Part shown: positions 47,930 to 61,290 of the stretch, in pieces
Position numbering within the stretch: position 1 is the stretch's first letter
How the letters are laid out: each line of letters starts with the position of its first letter
DNA from: Patagioenas fasciata
Taxonomy: Eukaryota > Chordata > Aves > Columbiformes > Columbidae
Direction: 5' to 3'
DNA length: 64,000 bases
Assembly (NCBI RefSeq): GCF_037038585.1
Contig: NC_092525.1
Coordinates: 30,158,367-30,222,366 of the forward strand
Position numbers and translations under genes: made by a program
The notes under the pieces: model-generated
What the model was told of the DNA's origin: nothing
The model's database searches: none
Seen by the model: only the letters and a program-made list of their open reading frames with translations

Positions 47930-48125
47930 CTTCAGTAATTTTAGAACCGCTTAGTCCAAGAGGTAAATTAAAATTAGGGAAAATTAGACCATTTCTAATT
48001 AGATGGTTATTACACAGAATAATGATGATTATTGGTTCTGCTTAATAAAACTGTCAGCCAATGCAAAATATATATTAAGTGAAATTACATTACAGTATAT
48101 TTCTATCAACTCAGAAATCCAGTGC
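47930..48125. promoter_or_regulatory. TAAT-rich candidate enhancer
   Basis: AGGTAAATTAAAATTAGGG, TTCTAATTAGATGG (47995-48008) and AATAATGATGATTATTGG stand together with no repeat match. Inference from motif density only. Confidence 0.25.
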
Positions 48126-49224
48126 ATTGCTTTCCCACAAACCAGGAGCATAACAAAATGTTAGGCAGTGCTTCCTTTTCCAAATAGGATGAAATGTGGA
48201 GCTTTCAAAAACAACTCTTCAAAGCCCTGATTTAAAGCCCCTTAAATCCAATACGGTAAAGACTCATGATGACTTCTGTGCCATGTAGATCAGGACTTCA
48301 CTAAAATCAGCTGTGTTGTCTCCTATTGTCTGTACTAGATATCTAGATAATGCTATTGTGCTGTACGTTTTACAGTATTATTAGCCTACTAAAGAAAAAA
48401 ACTCATAGGCACACATTCCCATTCCCCTTGCCTCACTGAGTTCATTGATTGCTGGTTCACCCGCTTTTCTGTTCTCATTAACCTGCAAATTAGGAGATGG
48501 ACTTCATAGGGTGAACTACACTTTTAATTTCTAAGGTGAAAACAATGAGGAAAATTATCTACTAGCTAAAAATGAGATCCTGCTGTATAAAACATGACAC
48601 TGGAGCCCCAAATGCTTAGAGATGATTGGCCAGGAAATCTGAATGCTCAGCATTTTCTTGTTTAAAAGCAGGACATGATATCAAACCTTGCTTCCAGCAA
48701 GGACCACTGTGCTGAGGAATGAGAGCCATCCCTCTGGGACGGTGAGTCCCTGCTTCTACACTGGGAGCCTCTGTGGCAGCAAACTGACAAAGGGAGAGGA
48801 AGAAAAGAGGGGTGGAGTGAAAAGCATGTTTCTGTGTAGGGTTTTATCTAAAGGATGTGTTTTTGTGGCGTGTTTTGATATAAACTAAGCCACATTTGTC
48901 TTACAGTAAAGGTTTTTACTGCAGCTACAGAAGCAGTGTATTTTATAGGTTCTGAGACTAAACAAGCAGTAACAAGTGCATGACGAGACACACCTGTGCC
49001 ATTGATCTGGTGAACTGGGGCATGGAGGTGAGCGAGTCTTTCTGTGGTGCATGTTGAAAACTGGAGCAGCACAGATTTTCCTATATAATTTTATTTATTT
49101 GAGAGTACTATTGCTCCTGCAAACAGCAATGTGTTATCTTAAGTGAGGATGATAACATAGTTAATAAGTCACAACATGTGTTGTTATAAGGCTTTTACCA
49201 TGCTTTGAAACATTTACTATTCAA

Positions 49225-49490
49225 CAAGATTTCTCCTTTTATGAAGCCCATTTTGTAGAGTTCCATAAACAAGGTTCAACAGTCACAATTTCATTAGCAT
49301 TATATTGTTGCCATGGTAATGTGATACCAATTCAATTGATGGGCTTTTCATCCTGGGCTTATTATAGAATTGCTCTTCCTGTCAAAGATACATCTATATG
49401 GAAACAGAAAATAGACTTCACCGTCTGAATATTAGCACAAAATTTCATCCTATGCTAATTTGGATAGGAATGTATCACATTATTGGCATC
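49225..49490. promoter_or_regulatory. candidate conserved non-coding element
   Basis: Unique AT-rich sequence with CATTAGCATTATATTGTTGCCATGG, an RFX-like GTTGCCATGGTAA (49307-49319), CAATTCAATTG and two TATTAGCA/ATGCTAATTTGG octamer-like sites. It ends before the SINE at 49.8 kb. Confidence 0.28.
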
Positions 49491-49794
49491 AGACTCAGAA
49501 ATCATCAGAGACACAATAGAAGTTACTAAACATCATACACAGAAAAGTTGCAGTCTGAAATTAGGAAAATTACTTGCATTGTTTGCTGTGGTATCTGAAT
49601 TTGTTATTGCAAAAGCACTTTGCTCTGCTGTGATCATTCTCTGTAATGCTGTTGGGAGGACACAGTGCTGCAGGTGATAATATCAAAGGGGAAAAAAAGG
49701 GCAGTAATGAATGCTAAAGAACAAAATGTGAAGGGATGTTGGTCCTTCTACTGTTTGCATGTTTTGCAGCATGTTTTGGTGAAACTGCTGCCAA

Positions 49795-49915
49795 ACACAA
49801 TGCCATGGTTTCCCGATCTGTAAAATGGGGATAATGATCCCTCACCCCCTGTGCTGAGCACCTGGCGTACACCTAATAATAAGTGATAGCTGGTACTGCT
49901 AAACATCGTTATTAA
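49795..49915 (+). mobile_element. ancient MIR-type SINE, 3' half
   Basis: The hallmark order GGTTTCCCGATCTGTAAAATGGGGATAATGATCC, then GTGCTGAGCACCTGGCG, then CTAATAATAAGTGATAGCTGG matches the 3' part of MIR closely. It is the best preserved of the old SINE remnants in the window. Confidence 0.8.
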
Positions 49916-51544
49916 GTAGCAATGTTTTTAACAGCTCCAGGAAAATACGCTGCACATCTATAGTTTGAGAAATGTCACTGGGAAAATCTGGACTCACCCA
50001 GGGAAACACAGAAGGGTTGGCAGACTGAGCAGGCAACAGAACGTATGCACTTATGGAGGAAAGATGCATCATTAAAAAATCATGGCAGTTCATAGTTTTT
50101 TAAAAATCAAGAATATTGTAGGCTACAGGAGAAGTATCTGCAGCAATCTGAGCAAACAGAGCAATAATACAATATAAGGCAACAGCAAGGTGGCAAGTTC
50201 ATTGTATATTGAAACATTTTCTTGTATATTTTCACTGTTTTTTATGATTGTTTCCTATTTAGATAGGAAATATCTTTTTCCATCCTGACACATAATGTTC
50301 AGTCTATCATTTCTTAGCTTAATCATGTTGTGTTCTTTGCAGCAGCAAGGGTAAATTACATACAGCATAGTATTCAGTATAATCAAAGATGTGTTCCATT
50401 TTACATGATAAGTTTTGTCTGATTTACAAAGGCAGTATCTTCTCCAGCTGAGAAAGGAAAGAGAGACCTTACTTGCAGATAAAAAACACTTCAGAGGAGA
50501 CGCTTCTCCTCCATTAGGATACTATTGTTCATACAAAAAAATAACCATTGTTACTACTATTTATTTATTTTTACCATGATACAGCCACAGGACACAGCTG
50601 AGACTGGGACCTACTTGTGCTAAGCACAGCAAAACCACACAGAGAGCCACAGTCTCCTCCTCAGACAATCTATAAGCTTAAGAGCCATGAGAAAGACCGA
50701 AGAGGAAATTAGGAGAGACAGCTTCAGTAACTGACTGAAAGTCGGAGAAGACAGTGGCAGAAGCAGAACAGGTCTCCAGCCCCAGTGCCCTCCATCTGGA
50801 TGCTTTCCCCTCTCAGGGATGGAGATATTTGGAGATATCATCTCCCAAATGGTGAGGATTCAGGCTCTAACTCATAGACAGAGCCACATTTTACCTCCTG
50901 TTTTCAATGGCTGCATCTAGTTGCTGAGCAGGGGCAGCCTGAGGGAAAACTTGAAGTCAGCTGTGCAGCTCACCCGTGTTCCCTATTAAAACACCTTCAG
51001 GCTGGCTCCAGGGCAACTTTGCTAATCCTCCCAGGGACAAAGGCTCAGGAATACCCTAGTTTTCAAGCATGTTCAAGATCATGAGGGTCAGGGTACCTGC
51101 CAGAGGAATATTAATGGGTTTCACCACCACCACCGAGGCAACAGGGATCAGGCTTTCTTCTTTGGTGGTAGGCACTTCCAAAGCCAAGCCCGAACAGACA
51201 GAGGGGTTGGGGGTGAGAGAGGAGATTTTGGTCACAAGAGCAAAAAGTCAGTCTGCACCAGAATTTGAAGGCTTTGATCAGGAAGAAATATGTTGTCTTA
51301 GACAACAAAAGTATTGGCTTGGTGTTTTTCTTGCTTTCTCCCGCTCTCTCTCTCTTAAAAGTCCATGTAATGTAAAACTGTTAAACTCTGGGGGAGGAAG
51401 CATTAATCTTCTGAACAGTAAATACTTACTTTTGCTGTGTGGTACCTGCTGACTTTACTGCTGTTGCAACCTTTTAAAATGCTTCAAGGAAATCTCATTA
51501 GATTTCAACCTTTTTTTTTTTTTTTTTAATCAGGGAATCTGAAG

Positions 51545-51960
51545 AGAGTTTCTAATAATTCTAGTTTAACTTTTTAATAAAAACTGCAAATAATATGCTA
51601 GCATGGATTTGATCTCATATACATATCTGATAAAAATTCTGATTTGTAGTAAAATTCATTAGCCAAGGGTCTGTTGTCATCATATTAATGAACATAAAGG
51701 TTGAAAGCTTTAAAATGGCAATATTACAGTGAGCCAATATTTTTTATAATGGTTTTGCATCATGCATTCAGTATTGGTGAAGATTAAGATTTAACATGGA
51801 GAAGCAATATTCATTATGATGGGATTGTCCACAGTGAATTGCGTAGGACATTTGCTTAATAAAAAGTATTTATCTTAGATGATTGAAGAAGTGTGTCCTA
51901 CTACTGAACTGATGATCTAAATTAGTTTCCTATAATCAGTTCACTATTGATGATTGTCCT
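51545..51960. promoter_or_regulatory. candidate conserved non-coding element
   Basis: About 400 bp of repeat-free AT-rich sequence with CATATTAATGAAC (51680-51692), TTGCATCATGCATTC (51755-51769) and TTGCTTAATAAAAAG. It looks enhancer-like; no direct evidence. Confidence 0.25.
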
Positions 51961-54379
51961 TATACCAAACAGAAGAAGAAAAAGGTAAGAGTGAGAGGAA
52001 AGTAACAGATCAAACTGAGAATTTAAAGCAACTTTAGAAATAATGATTAACACTACACCATGAGTAGGAAATACACACAATCACACCCATAATGCAGACA
52101 GCTAAACAGAGCCCTAAAATGGTGTCGTTCCAACAGAACATTAGGAAGCCAAAACATGAAGAAAAGATCATATTCCCACTGTCACCTGCTGGACCTGTGC
52201 TACTTCACCTTCCCCTCATGAGGCCTCAGAGCACATCAGGGAGCTGACCTCAAGGGGTAGGCAGGAGCTCTGCCGCCGTGGGGGGTCTGTGAAGCGCCGT
52301 GGTGTAGTGCGGGGGTCTCATGGGGTCTCAGCAGCCAGGTCCTGGCTGGGGAATTCGGGTAGAGAGTGGGGAGCACAGCCAAGGCAAAGGCCAGAGCTAC
52401 GGGGAGGGCAGGAGCTAGGCTAACCTGCTCCCTAGAGTGGGTTTAAGTATCTGTTTACAAAAATACACCTTTAGGGGAGAGGTCCAGTTGGGGGAGTGCT
52501 TCAGCCTATCTCAATGTTACAGCTGGACAGCCTGTCTCCTGGACTGATCCGTCTTCCTTCCTTGCCATGCCAGATGACCCATGGAGAGTTGTAGATCTTC
52601 AGTCTGTGGGGACAATCTAACACCAGAAAATTCTGGGGCTGCTACTACAAGGTAGGGCCACTTCTAACTCCTTCAAACCATTCCATCAGCTCATCTGAAA
52701 AGCTTGTGAGTCCAACCACAGAGACTTACTTGTCTGCTTCTTGGAAAACCCTCCTGCCCATGAGGCAGCTTCCCGAGACAACTGGACTTTCCACCAGCCA
52801 GACACACAAATCACCCACTAACTGGTTTTTGGCTGAGGTTGTTGGATGAAATCTTCATAAATAGAGCCAAGAGGACAGGCAAGAAATATTTCTCTTCTTC
52901 ATGCCACAACTTGTTTTCTCATTATTTCTTCTTGTCTCCTTTTTATACTCCAGGCATTTTTTCTTTCTACATAAGCTAATAGGAAGAAATACTGTGCCCT
53001 ACTCTAGTAAATTAATTAATTTGTTTTAATTCTTCTTATGAGCATTCAAATAGCAAGTGACATTTATTGATATATGTTACTCTTCAGACACACTAGAAAA
53101 AATTATTTGGCCCATTTTCTGCTCGTGTTGGCTTAGATGCTGTTTTAGGAATAGCAACCAACTTGCAATGGGCTGTGCGTGTGCACAGGACAGAGCCATC
53201 AGTGAAGTGCATGGCCAGGAACCTGGTTTTGATCTGTCCATGTGATTTTCCAGGTGGTCCTCTGACCCTGCCTCCAGTCTGTGCTACTAGACCTGGTCCT
53301 GTGACAGCAGAGGGAGTGACACCCGGACACCCAGCATCCCGCTGCCCCCAGTGGCTGCACAGGGCATTTGCTGCCACCGGACACCAGCTGCCTGACGCCC
53401 AGCCCAGCTCGACCGCTGGCGGAGACGCTGCTGGGGCCAGTTCCCCCGACCTGGTGCTGCCTGCCGGCCCTGTTCTTCTGAGTGATGCCCCAGCCCACTC
53501 CTGCCTCATTGTGCTCCTGCCTCTGGGCCAAGTTGTGTTTTCAATGATCACAATATACAATGCAAATGCTATGTAAAACAGCCAGCGTGACTCAAGCAGG
53601 CTGAGCTCAGTAGAAATATAGTTAAATCAAAAGGACTGCTATACTACCAGGAGGCTGATTGGAACCACAAGATACCAATGTCATATCCTGTGGCTTTTAT
53701 GTTGGTGGATGTAGATTTTAGCCATTAGAGTCTAGCTATCCAACAGATAACAACCAGAGGAAACGCATCTGGGCATCATCAATGGTGAATAAGTGATACA
53801 TTTTTGCCAATAAACGGAAGACCTGGTAAAGTGCCAGAAGGAAAAAACTTTTGAGATGCCTACAAATATAAGCAGGCATGTAATCCGTGATAGCTTCTAA
53901 CTATGTACAACTTAAAGAAGCTCCCTGATTACACACAATACATTTAAAATGGTATGTCAAGAGAGCTCTGATCTCAGAGAATCGATGAGTGGTTACACTG
54001 CCAACTCCACATTCAGTCAAGGAAATAAACAGCAAGTGTAGGTCTCAATGTTTGTATTTGTACAAACCGTAACAAACCCCTGGCTTGGGTAGGTGGGGGT
54101 AAAATGCTACGAAAAAAAGAGGGAGAAATAAGAAAAAAATACAATAACATAAAATGTGCCTGTTATTAACTTCTAGAAAAGCTCAACAGCTAGAATTTTA
54201 GATTGTGGTATGTAGACAAATGTAAAAAGAGCAACACATTGAGTGTGTTTTTCTCCAGAGCAAAATGAAATAGGCATACAGAGCAAATTATAATATTTAG
54301 TACTTTCAGGGCAAATTCTAGTTGAGGATCATGAAGTAATTTGAAATTATTAATGAATTAGCCTCACAGCTAGCTTTCA

Positions 54380-54560
54380 GGTAGATAATAATGATAATTA
54401 TTACTATAAATAAATACTATTATTATCATTCTTGCTCCAAATAAATGAAAATTGAGGCATAGAGAATTTATGCATTTGTCCAAAGTCTGTATTTTACTAC
54501 TGTAACCATCCTTCTCTAGAACTATTATATATCGAGTTTATCCTTTTCCAAATACTGTAT
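54380..54560 (-). mobile_element. ancient MIR-type SINE fragment
   Basis: ATGAAAATTGAGGCATAGAGAATTTATGCATTTGTCCAAAGTCTG follows a TAATAATGATAATTATTACT-type stretch, as in reverse-complement MIR. It is diverged and the borders are approximate. Confidence 0.55.
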
Positions 54561-55414
54561 GTGATACACTATTCAGTTTATGAGCTCTAAAAACCAACCA
54601 GCTGAGCTTCCTTATGAAACAATGCCTGTGAACATCTCCATTTGCATTTGAATTCTCAAGCAGCGACAATCCTGCTTAAAAAATATAAAGAAAAAAAGGA
54701 ATCATGGAAATCAGTACAAAATCTGTCAAGGCCCCATCTGTGACTGGGAATCAGAATATCGCTAAGAAGCTCTGAGGAACAAAGTTCATTCCAATTCTAA
54801 GGCATAGTGCTTTTTTGTCGATGAAATTAATTCAAGCAGGGTGAAATGAGGGCACATACCATGAAAAACTCTGTTCCTCCACTGAGGGGTGAAGGAAAGC
54901 AGCATGTCTGCTGTGTGTGTGATCCTGGTTTTGGTACATGTAGCCATGCTTTAATGTAATACTAAAGGTTTTACATGGCAAAATGGTCAGTGTTCTCACA
55001 TCTCCTTTTGTTGCCATGCAGACCTGCTGCTTCTCTGAGGAGTATCGGGGAACGAGTGATCTCTGGTCCTAACAAGATGAGGACTTAGTTCACCTGTGCT
55101 TGTGGCAAAAAGCAAGCTTTCATAGCCAGCTACCTGAAGTAGTATGGAAATAAAATAATAGGTTCCACCTGGTCTTGAAAATACCCCTACAAACATGTTT
55201 ACTTCCTGCTGGATGGCAATATATAAAGTTTAGGGACACTTATTTGTAGGATATTTATATATCTCCTATTCAGGATCTGAATTCCTAAGAGTCTTGGCAT
55301 TCGCTTTTTGCTCTCACATGTAATATTTGGAACGAACTATAGGAAATAGGAAAACCACAGCATTAACACCATTCTAATGCATCATCTTATTTTTCTTTCC
55401 TTTTTTTTTAACTG

Positions 55415-55690
55415 TTAGAGTATGCAAATGTTCTGTTAACTGGCCCTCATGTTTTCTCTTTATTGAATTGCTTTCACTACGGTAAATAAATATTCATAAA
55501 GAAATGTGGACAATAAATCATTTCAAATAGTTCAAAGCCATTTTCCTTCTACACTGCATATATATTCAGCTGTGACTCGCCTTTAATATTTCATTCAAAA
55601 GAGAAACTTGTAGAAGGACAATAGAGATAATGTGTCAAGTAGTAATTAAAAGAGTGGGTAATGATTAAAACCATTTTATCTACATTGTGC
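55415..55690. promoter_or_regulatory. candidate conserved non-coding element with octamer site
   Basis: It contains a perfect POU octamer core TATGCAAAT (55422-55430), AAATAAATATTCATAAAG, GTAGTAATTAAAAG and GGGTAATGATTAAAACC. Repeat-free. Function inferred from motifs. Confidence 0.28.
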
Positions 55691-56111
55691 TCTGTCAAAT
55701 TCATAATCTCCTGTGTTTGTTAAGATGACTTTCTACTTGCTTTATACAGAAACTCAAAATAAACTTCTGTTTGAAGATACTGCACAGAACAAAATATTTT
55801 AACCCCAAGCTTGTAGGATGCAGAGCCCTTCCCAGCTCTGGAGTTTTGGTATATCTTCTGTACCATCCTAACAAGATAAACTCAGGTAGGCACCCCAATG
55901 TGTACAAGCATTTGTAACCTCTCTCACCATTCAGATTTAAGCTAAGAGCTTCAAAAGAAATCAAAGTTAAAGATCTGTTTAGCTTATACATTTGGGGACC
56001 TTGGTTCAAATTCAAGTAACAATGGTGTTCCTTGTCTCATTATATGCATTTTGGCTGCTAATACACATATTTGGACCAAACTCATTATCTTTCCTGATTT
56101 GTTGCTGACTT

Positions 56112-56278
56112 TAGGCCCTGATTCAACAGAGCACTTACATACAGACTTAAATAAATTGATTTAAGAAAGCATTCCTCTTTGTGTTTAATCTTGGGCAGAC
56201 ATTCAACTTTGAAATCAATGGGACTTATGAGCAGCCCTGACCTTGGGGTCTAAATGGTTGCTGAATCAGTGAATTGAC
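56112..56278. mobile_element. ancient palindromic repeat common in amniote non-coding DNA
   Basis: It begins GGCCCTGATTCAACAGAGCAC and ends GTTGCTGAATCAG, which are inverted versions of one another, with AAATCAATGGGACTTATGAGCAG inside. This is the pattern of a palindromic, MITE-like element seen widely in sauropsid genomes. I do not assign a family name. Confidence 0.5.
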
Positions 56279-58437
56279 AGAAACATACTGGAAAATATAA
56301 TATCCATGTCTAATCAGAATTATAGTTTCTACTTTCATGGGAAATTACCCATAGATAACACATTATTCTGCTCAAGAAATCCATTTTATAGCATTTATTA
56401 GAAAGCCTCAATTCACATTGTCTGTTTATGCGAAAGGTACCAGATGAACAGTGTCATTCCTTAATATATCTGTAATATTCTTTAAATGAAAAAATACAGG
56501 AAAAGTACTGGCACAGGTGGTCATTACAGACTTTCTCAGTTGCCTGCCATATAGCAATCCTTTGGAGGAGGGGCAGATGGAAGGTGGAGCAGAGTGGTTG
56601 TGAAATCCCATGGACTTGCAGACAATTGCATATGAAATATCATGTTATGCAGTATCTAAAAATGAAACTCAACCCTAAGAATAACATTTATAAGAGCTCT
56701 CTGCCCTGTCTACATAGGGAATTTTGAGTGATCACATTTTTATCACACGATGAGAGCAGCAAGGGTAAAACCAGCAGATCTCTCTTCTATTATGGTGTAG
56801 AGGTTATACAAGTGTAACCATAGCCAAGTCTATGAGATTACAAGAACCAGCTGTTAAAATAATTGAGGCTATGTTGTATGAAATAAAATAGTTTTCTTGC
56901 CATTCTTTAAAATGTTTCACACTTCAGTTTTATTTACTGTATTTCAAACATGACAAACAAGGACTCTTTAATGTTGTTTACAGATTTGACACACAGACAT
57001 AGAAGGGGAACTAAATTATGATGGGTCCCATTATGTAATCTAATTCAATGAATGACAAGAATGAAGATCATAAGAAGCTGGAGGAAGAGTCAAGGGGTGC
57101 TGCCTCTCTGTCCAACTAGGGAGGACACCATGATCCACATTATTCCACTGGGTTCTGGTGGCAGAGTTTGGGAATAACACATAAAGAACAGCTGTGCAGT
57201 CAGTGTTCACCTGGCTCACAGTGGTAGAAAGTCTTGCAGTTCCTGGTATCTATCTTAATGTTCCCCACACTTGCTTTAAAGCTGATGAGCCAGGAATATG
57301 CAGCTGCTGTGTTGCAGGCTCATTGCATGCAAGCTCTGTATTGCCTGCAAGCCTCGGAACGGAGGTCCCTTAGATCAAAGGGCAGACTGTAAAAGGAAAG
57401 CACAGAAGGTCAGGACCTATCTTATCCTCCTGTATAATTCTCAAATCACCGAAAAACCCCTGAAGCTCACCTTTCCATCATAACCATCTACTCTACCCCA
57501 GGAGAGGGTGAGGTTAGCGCGAATGCGCATTCTGAAACAGTTGCTGCTTCTGATAGGCATTTCCATATATGGTCATGAATTGAAGCTAAATTTGCTTAAT
57601 TTAAGCTCACCAGCTCTCAATGAAATCAATTAGCGCCTAGCAGGAGCAGAAAACTTATAGAGCTCAAGGTGAGCAAGAACAGGTCTTTGTTGGGTCAAAG
57701 GATTTTTCTAATGTGAAGAATTGCTAGAAGGAATAACAGGTATGTGCTATGATGTTAGGATCTCCTAGATCAGTTCTGTAGTTTCTGCTGAAAGCTTACT
57801 GAATTACAGAACTTACAGAGGCAAGTTTTGTAACTGATTTAAAAAGTCTGGGATTGCACTTTTTCAACTTTCCTGACACCTTTGATTACAATGTAGTAAT
57901 AATTTTTCTATAGTGTGTGTAACATAGAGGTCATAGAAAAAAATGTTTACCGCTTCACTTCAGTAGTATTTACACTGGTTTATTTTTGAGGAGCTAGAAA
58001 GAGCTCACCTGCTCTGTTCTGTACCAAACAGTATCCCTGTATGCCTATTTGTCACAGTTATTCTCCTTTTTAACTTATGAAGATTATTATTTGTATCTGA
58101 AAGTTCCTTTTATGATCTCATCATATGTTATGCTATTACCTTCACGCCCTGCTGCAGCACTCAGCTAATGTGAGGTGAAATGCAACACACAGTAACTTGA
58201 TAAGGGAGAAATGCTTCTTAATGCTCATCTGCGGAAGTGGGGAAAGAAATTTGTTTTTTCACTTTACTAGTGTATTTCCTTTTCTTCCATAATTACTTGC
58301 AAACTGGGAAGCCTAAGATAAAATGGATGGAAAGGACCGCTATGCATCCCACATTGCTGTTTGATTAATTTCATTACATCCAAAGCATCTTATCAGAATG
58401 ATGTTTGGTTATCAGCTTTTGCCTCTCCAATTTTTTG

Positions 58438-58535
58438 TGTGTGTGTGCCGTTTTGGTTTGGGTTTGGTTGTTTTTGGTTTTTTTGGCTTTTTTTTGGTTT
58501 GTTTTTCAGTTGGTTGGTTGTTTTTTCTCTCCAGC
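58438..58535. repeat. GTTT/T-rich low-complexity tract
   Basis: GTGTGTGTG then TTTGGTTTGGG-type repeats and GGTTGGTTGG. Same composition as the CAAA tracts at 61.7 kb in inverse orientation. Confidence 0.8.
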
Positions 58536-59542
58536 ACTCTGGCTTTTTTCCAAGCAGGGGGCTTGTTCCAGCTAATAACAGATGTAGACCGTCCCGTAAG
58601 AATCAGGATTAATTAAAGAGAAGGTAACTGTTGTCTTTAACATCTTAAGATCTACTTTGGTTTAAAAGTCTGCTTTGCTTCCTGCAGACCCATTTTTTAC
58701 TAAAATAATGCTACAAGTGCAGCCATAGTATGCTTGGGAAAAGAAAACAAACTAAAAAAACTAGATTGAGTTTATAGTCAAATGCAAACTGTTCCTTGCA
58801 GAGGAATAAGGAAAAAAAAAGACTTTTGGTGCTGTGACAGAGTTAAAAGCAAAAGCTCCACATGGTAAAAAGGGCAAGTGAGAAGAGAGGATGAAAAACA
58901 GGTGGCAGAAGAAGAAGGGGAGGGCATAACAAAACAAGGGGAAAAGTGTACTAAAGGAAAAAGCTTAGACCAAAGGAGCGTGTACAGCCCCAAGGGTATG
59001 CTTGTGACACTTCAAAAAAAGGTCTGACTAACTTTCAGAGATAGTAAAAACAGAATGAACTGGAAGGAGAGGCGTGACAGCCTATACGTAGCAGAGAGTT
59101 AGAAGAGATCTGGGCAGAAAAACATAAGGCACACTCTGGTTATTGATACATTCTCCCACACTTCTTCCTTTGTAAAACATCCTATGGCTCTGTTAGTGTG
59201 GAAGTAGGAAGAGCACAAATGGATGTAATGGCTTAATGTTGCTCATGTGTCCTGTGACTAAATAGTTTGGTTTAGGATATCAGTGCTCTGAACATGAGGT
59301 ACAGACCATTTATAGCACCCTAAAAGGGGTGGGAGTGGGGGGAACCAACAACAACCAAAAAAAACCCCAGAAACCCTACTATGGAGTGCATACTGATGAT
59401 AGAAGTGATTTATGTATGGTAGAAACTTCAGATGTTCAGTTACTCAAGTGGAAATCAAGGTGTTACAATATTAAAACTTGGTCTAAATAGATTCATATTT
59501 TGAGTATTTCACACTTTGGATTCAGTACCACTGTTGTCTTTT

Positions 59543-60399
59543 ATGGAAGAAATGCAAATGCTTGAAGCTTAGATATGAAAAACTCCAGATACATATTGGT
59601 TTTGAAGAATCTACACGTGCTGCTCTATGTAATCAAATTGAATTGATTCTGTCTCCAGTGAAGTTATATAATTGGGTCCAGGGTCCGTTTATGACTTTGG
59701 TAGAAAGTTTAAAGGTCTCTTTTGAGAGGCTACATGATAAGAGTTTAGCCTCTGCTGTGTGTACAACTTGTCTGTCCCACAAGCAGGCTTTTGTCAGCAC
59801 CTTGGGCCTGCTGGTCACAGCCCTGGCTGCATAGGCTTTCTGAGAAAGCACTGTAAGGAGCATGTGTTGCTTGTATCAACATAGTTGGCTAAAGTTGTAT
59901 TTTGAGTGTAAAAACTCAATTTACTGTGGTTGTTCTTAAGCTTAGACATGCACCTTTCCTTCTAACTGACAGTTTCAGTGTTTACTTAACAAGAACAATC
60001 TGTGCTATAAAAATGTCTGCTCTTGATCTTGTTCTGAACTCCTTTCATACAGCACATCCTTCTAAGCACTCTTTGAAGCTGGTGGGACCTGACTGACTGT
60101 GTAGTCAAGGGCTATCTAAAGTCATCCAGAAAGACGGCTCAGGTCATCTTGGTGGACTTTTGCCATATGCAACAGCTCTCTTATCTGAGGAGAAACTATT
60201 TGTCCCCTTACTTGGGATGGCTAAAAGCTTCTTCATTGAAAGATACAGAGCTTTGCTGCAGCTAATTACAGACGACTGGGCAAAATTAACCCCTCAAAGC
60301 TCCATCAATGAATGCCTTCACTTATTAACAGGCACTGAGTTTTGCAAACAGCAGATATCACAGATAATTACCTTCAGTAAAGAGAACACCAAATACTGA
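59543..60399 (+). pseudogene. decayed coding-like region of unknown origin
   Basis: 59562-59834 reads 91 codons without a stop. From 59902 to 60399 a second frame reads 165 codons with only one stop (TGA 60094-60096), where about eight would be expected by chance. Readable pieces include QGPFMTLVESLKVSFERLHD, KSFFIERYRALLQLITDDWA and INECLHLLTGTEFCKQQISQ, with an amphipathic, helical look. The two parts are in different frames with stops between them, as in a processed pseudogene or old transposon gene. I cannot name the source. Confidence 0.3.
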
Positions 60400-61290
60400 T
60401 GTTGGCAGACTTACATAATTTGTAGAAATTTTAAACAGCAAATCATGTTTTCCTCCAACCATGTTTTGGCCAGAGGGATACTATGCATTTTTGTTTTAAT
60501 CGAGAGTGCTTTATTTCAGCCCTAAAGGACGAGACAAATTAAATAAAAATAAACCAAACACAAGAAAATTACGAAGCCCCTTACCAAAATTCACAGGTCT
60601 CCATAGAATTTAGAGCAGTTGTTATCTCAAGTGTATTGTTTCTATTTAAAACATTTTGAGTTTACACTCAGTCATAAATATTTCTAGTCTACTAGTCCCT
60701 TCTTTATTTCGTTCTGTGGAAGCAGTATGAGATTGAGGTACAGACTTTTAAGTTAAAAAGTGTTACTGGAAGAAGCAAAGCCAGCTATGTCTGACTCTGC
60801 ATCCTTCCAGATTCATTCTGCTGATACTAAGGCTTGTCCCTTGCGAGATCACAACCTACCGTTGTAGTGAGTAGTATTTGCTCAGTGTCACATTACCCAA
60901 GCAGTGCAAAATCAGATTCAAGGCAAATTGTGTTACCATGGCTTTAATGGGGGTGGAGGGAGCTCATCATGTTTAAATGGCTGGTATGTAGTTGCAAAGC
61001 ATATAACCAAAAAACAGAACTGACAGTTTAAGTAAATGATGGGAGAATAACAAACAAGTGTAACAAACAGATGGGCCAGCCAGTCTGTTACAACGTGGTT
61101 CGACTGCAGGTCTGGCTGTGTGTGTGTGGGAGCGCCTTAGTCAATCTTAATTGTCATAGCTCTATTGACTTTGGTATTTACAATAGCTTTACTTACATGA
61201 TGATGATTAATTTCTTCTGTGATTGAGGAAAAAGAATAAAAATTAAAAAGACCTTTTAAATCCTATGTTATTATATTCTGTTTCTTTCAG

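Larger units (their letters stand above)
44014..59542. other. long non-coding stretch
   Basis: It contains the tandem repeat at 46.6 kb, SINE remnants at 49.8 and 54.4 kb, the palindromic repeat at 56.1 kb, candidate enhancers listed separately, a poly(T) run near 51.51 kb and a small GC-rich, CpG-containing patch at 53.3-53.47 kb that lacks the size of a promoter island. No gene supported. Confidence 0.5.

Noticed and set aside
53163-53576. 138-codon open frame in a GC-rich patch, with opposing ORFs
   Set aside because: Starts without an ATG, is open on both strands, and is composition-driven.
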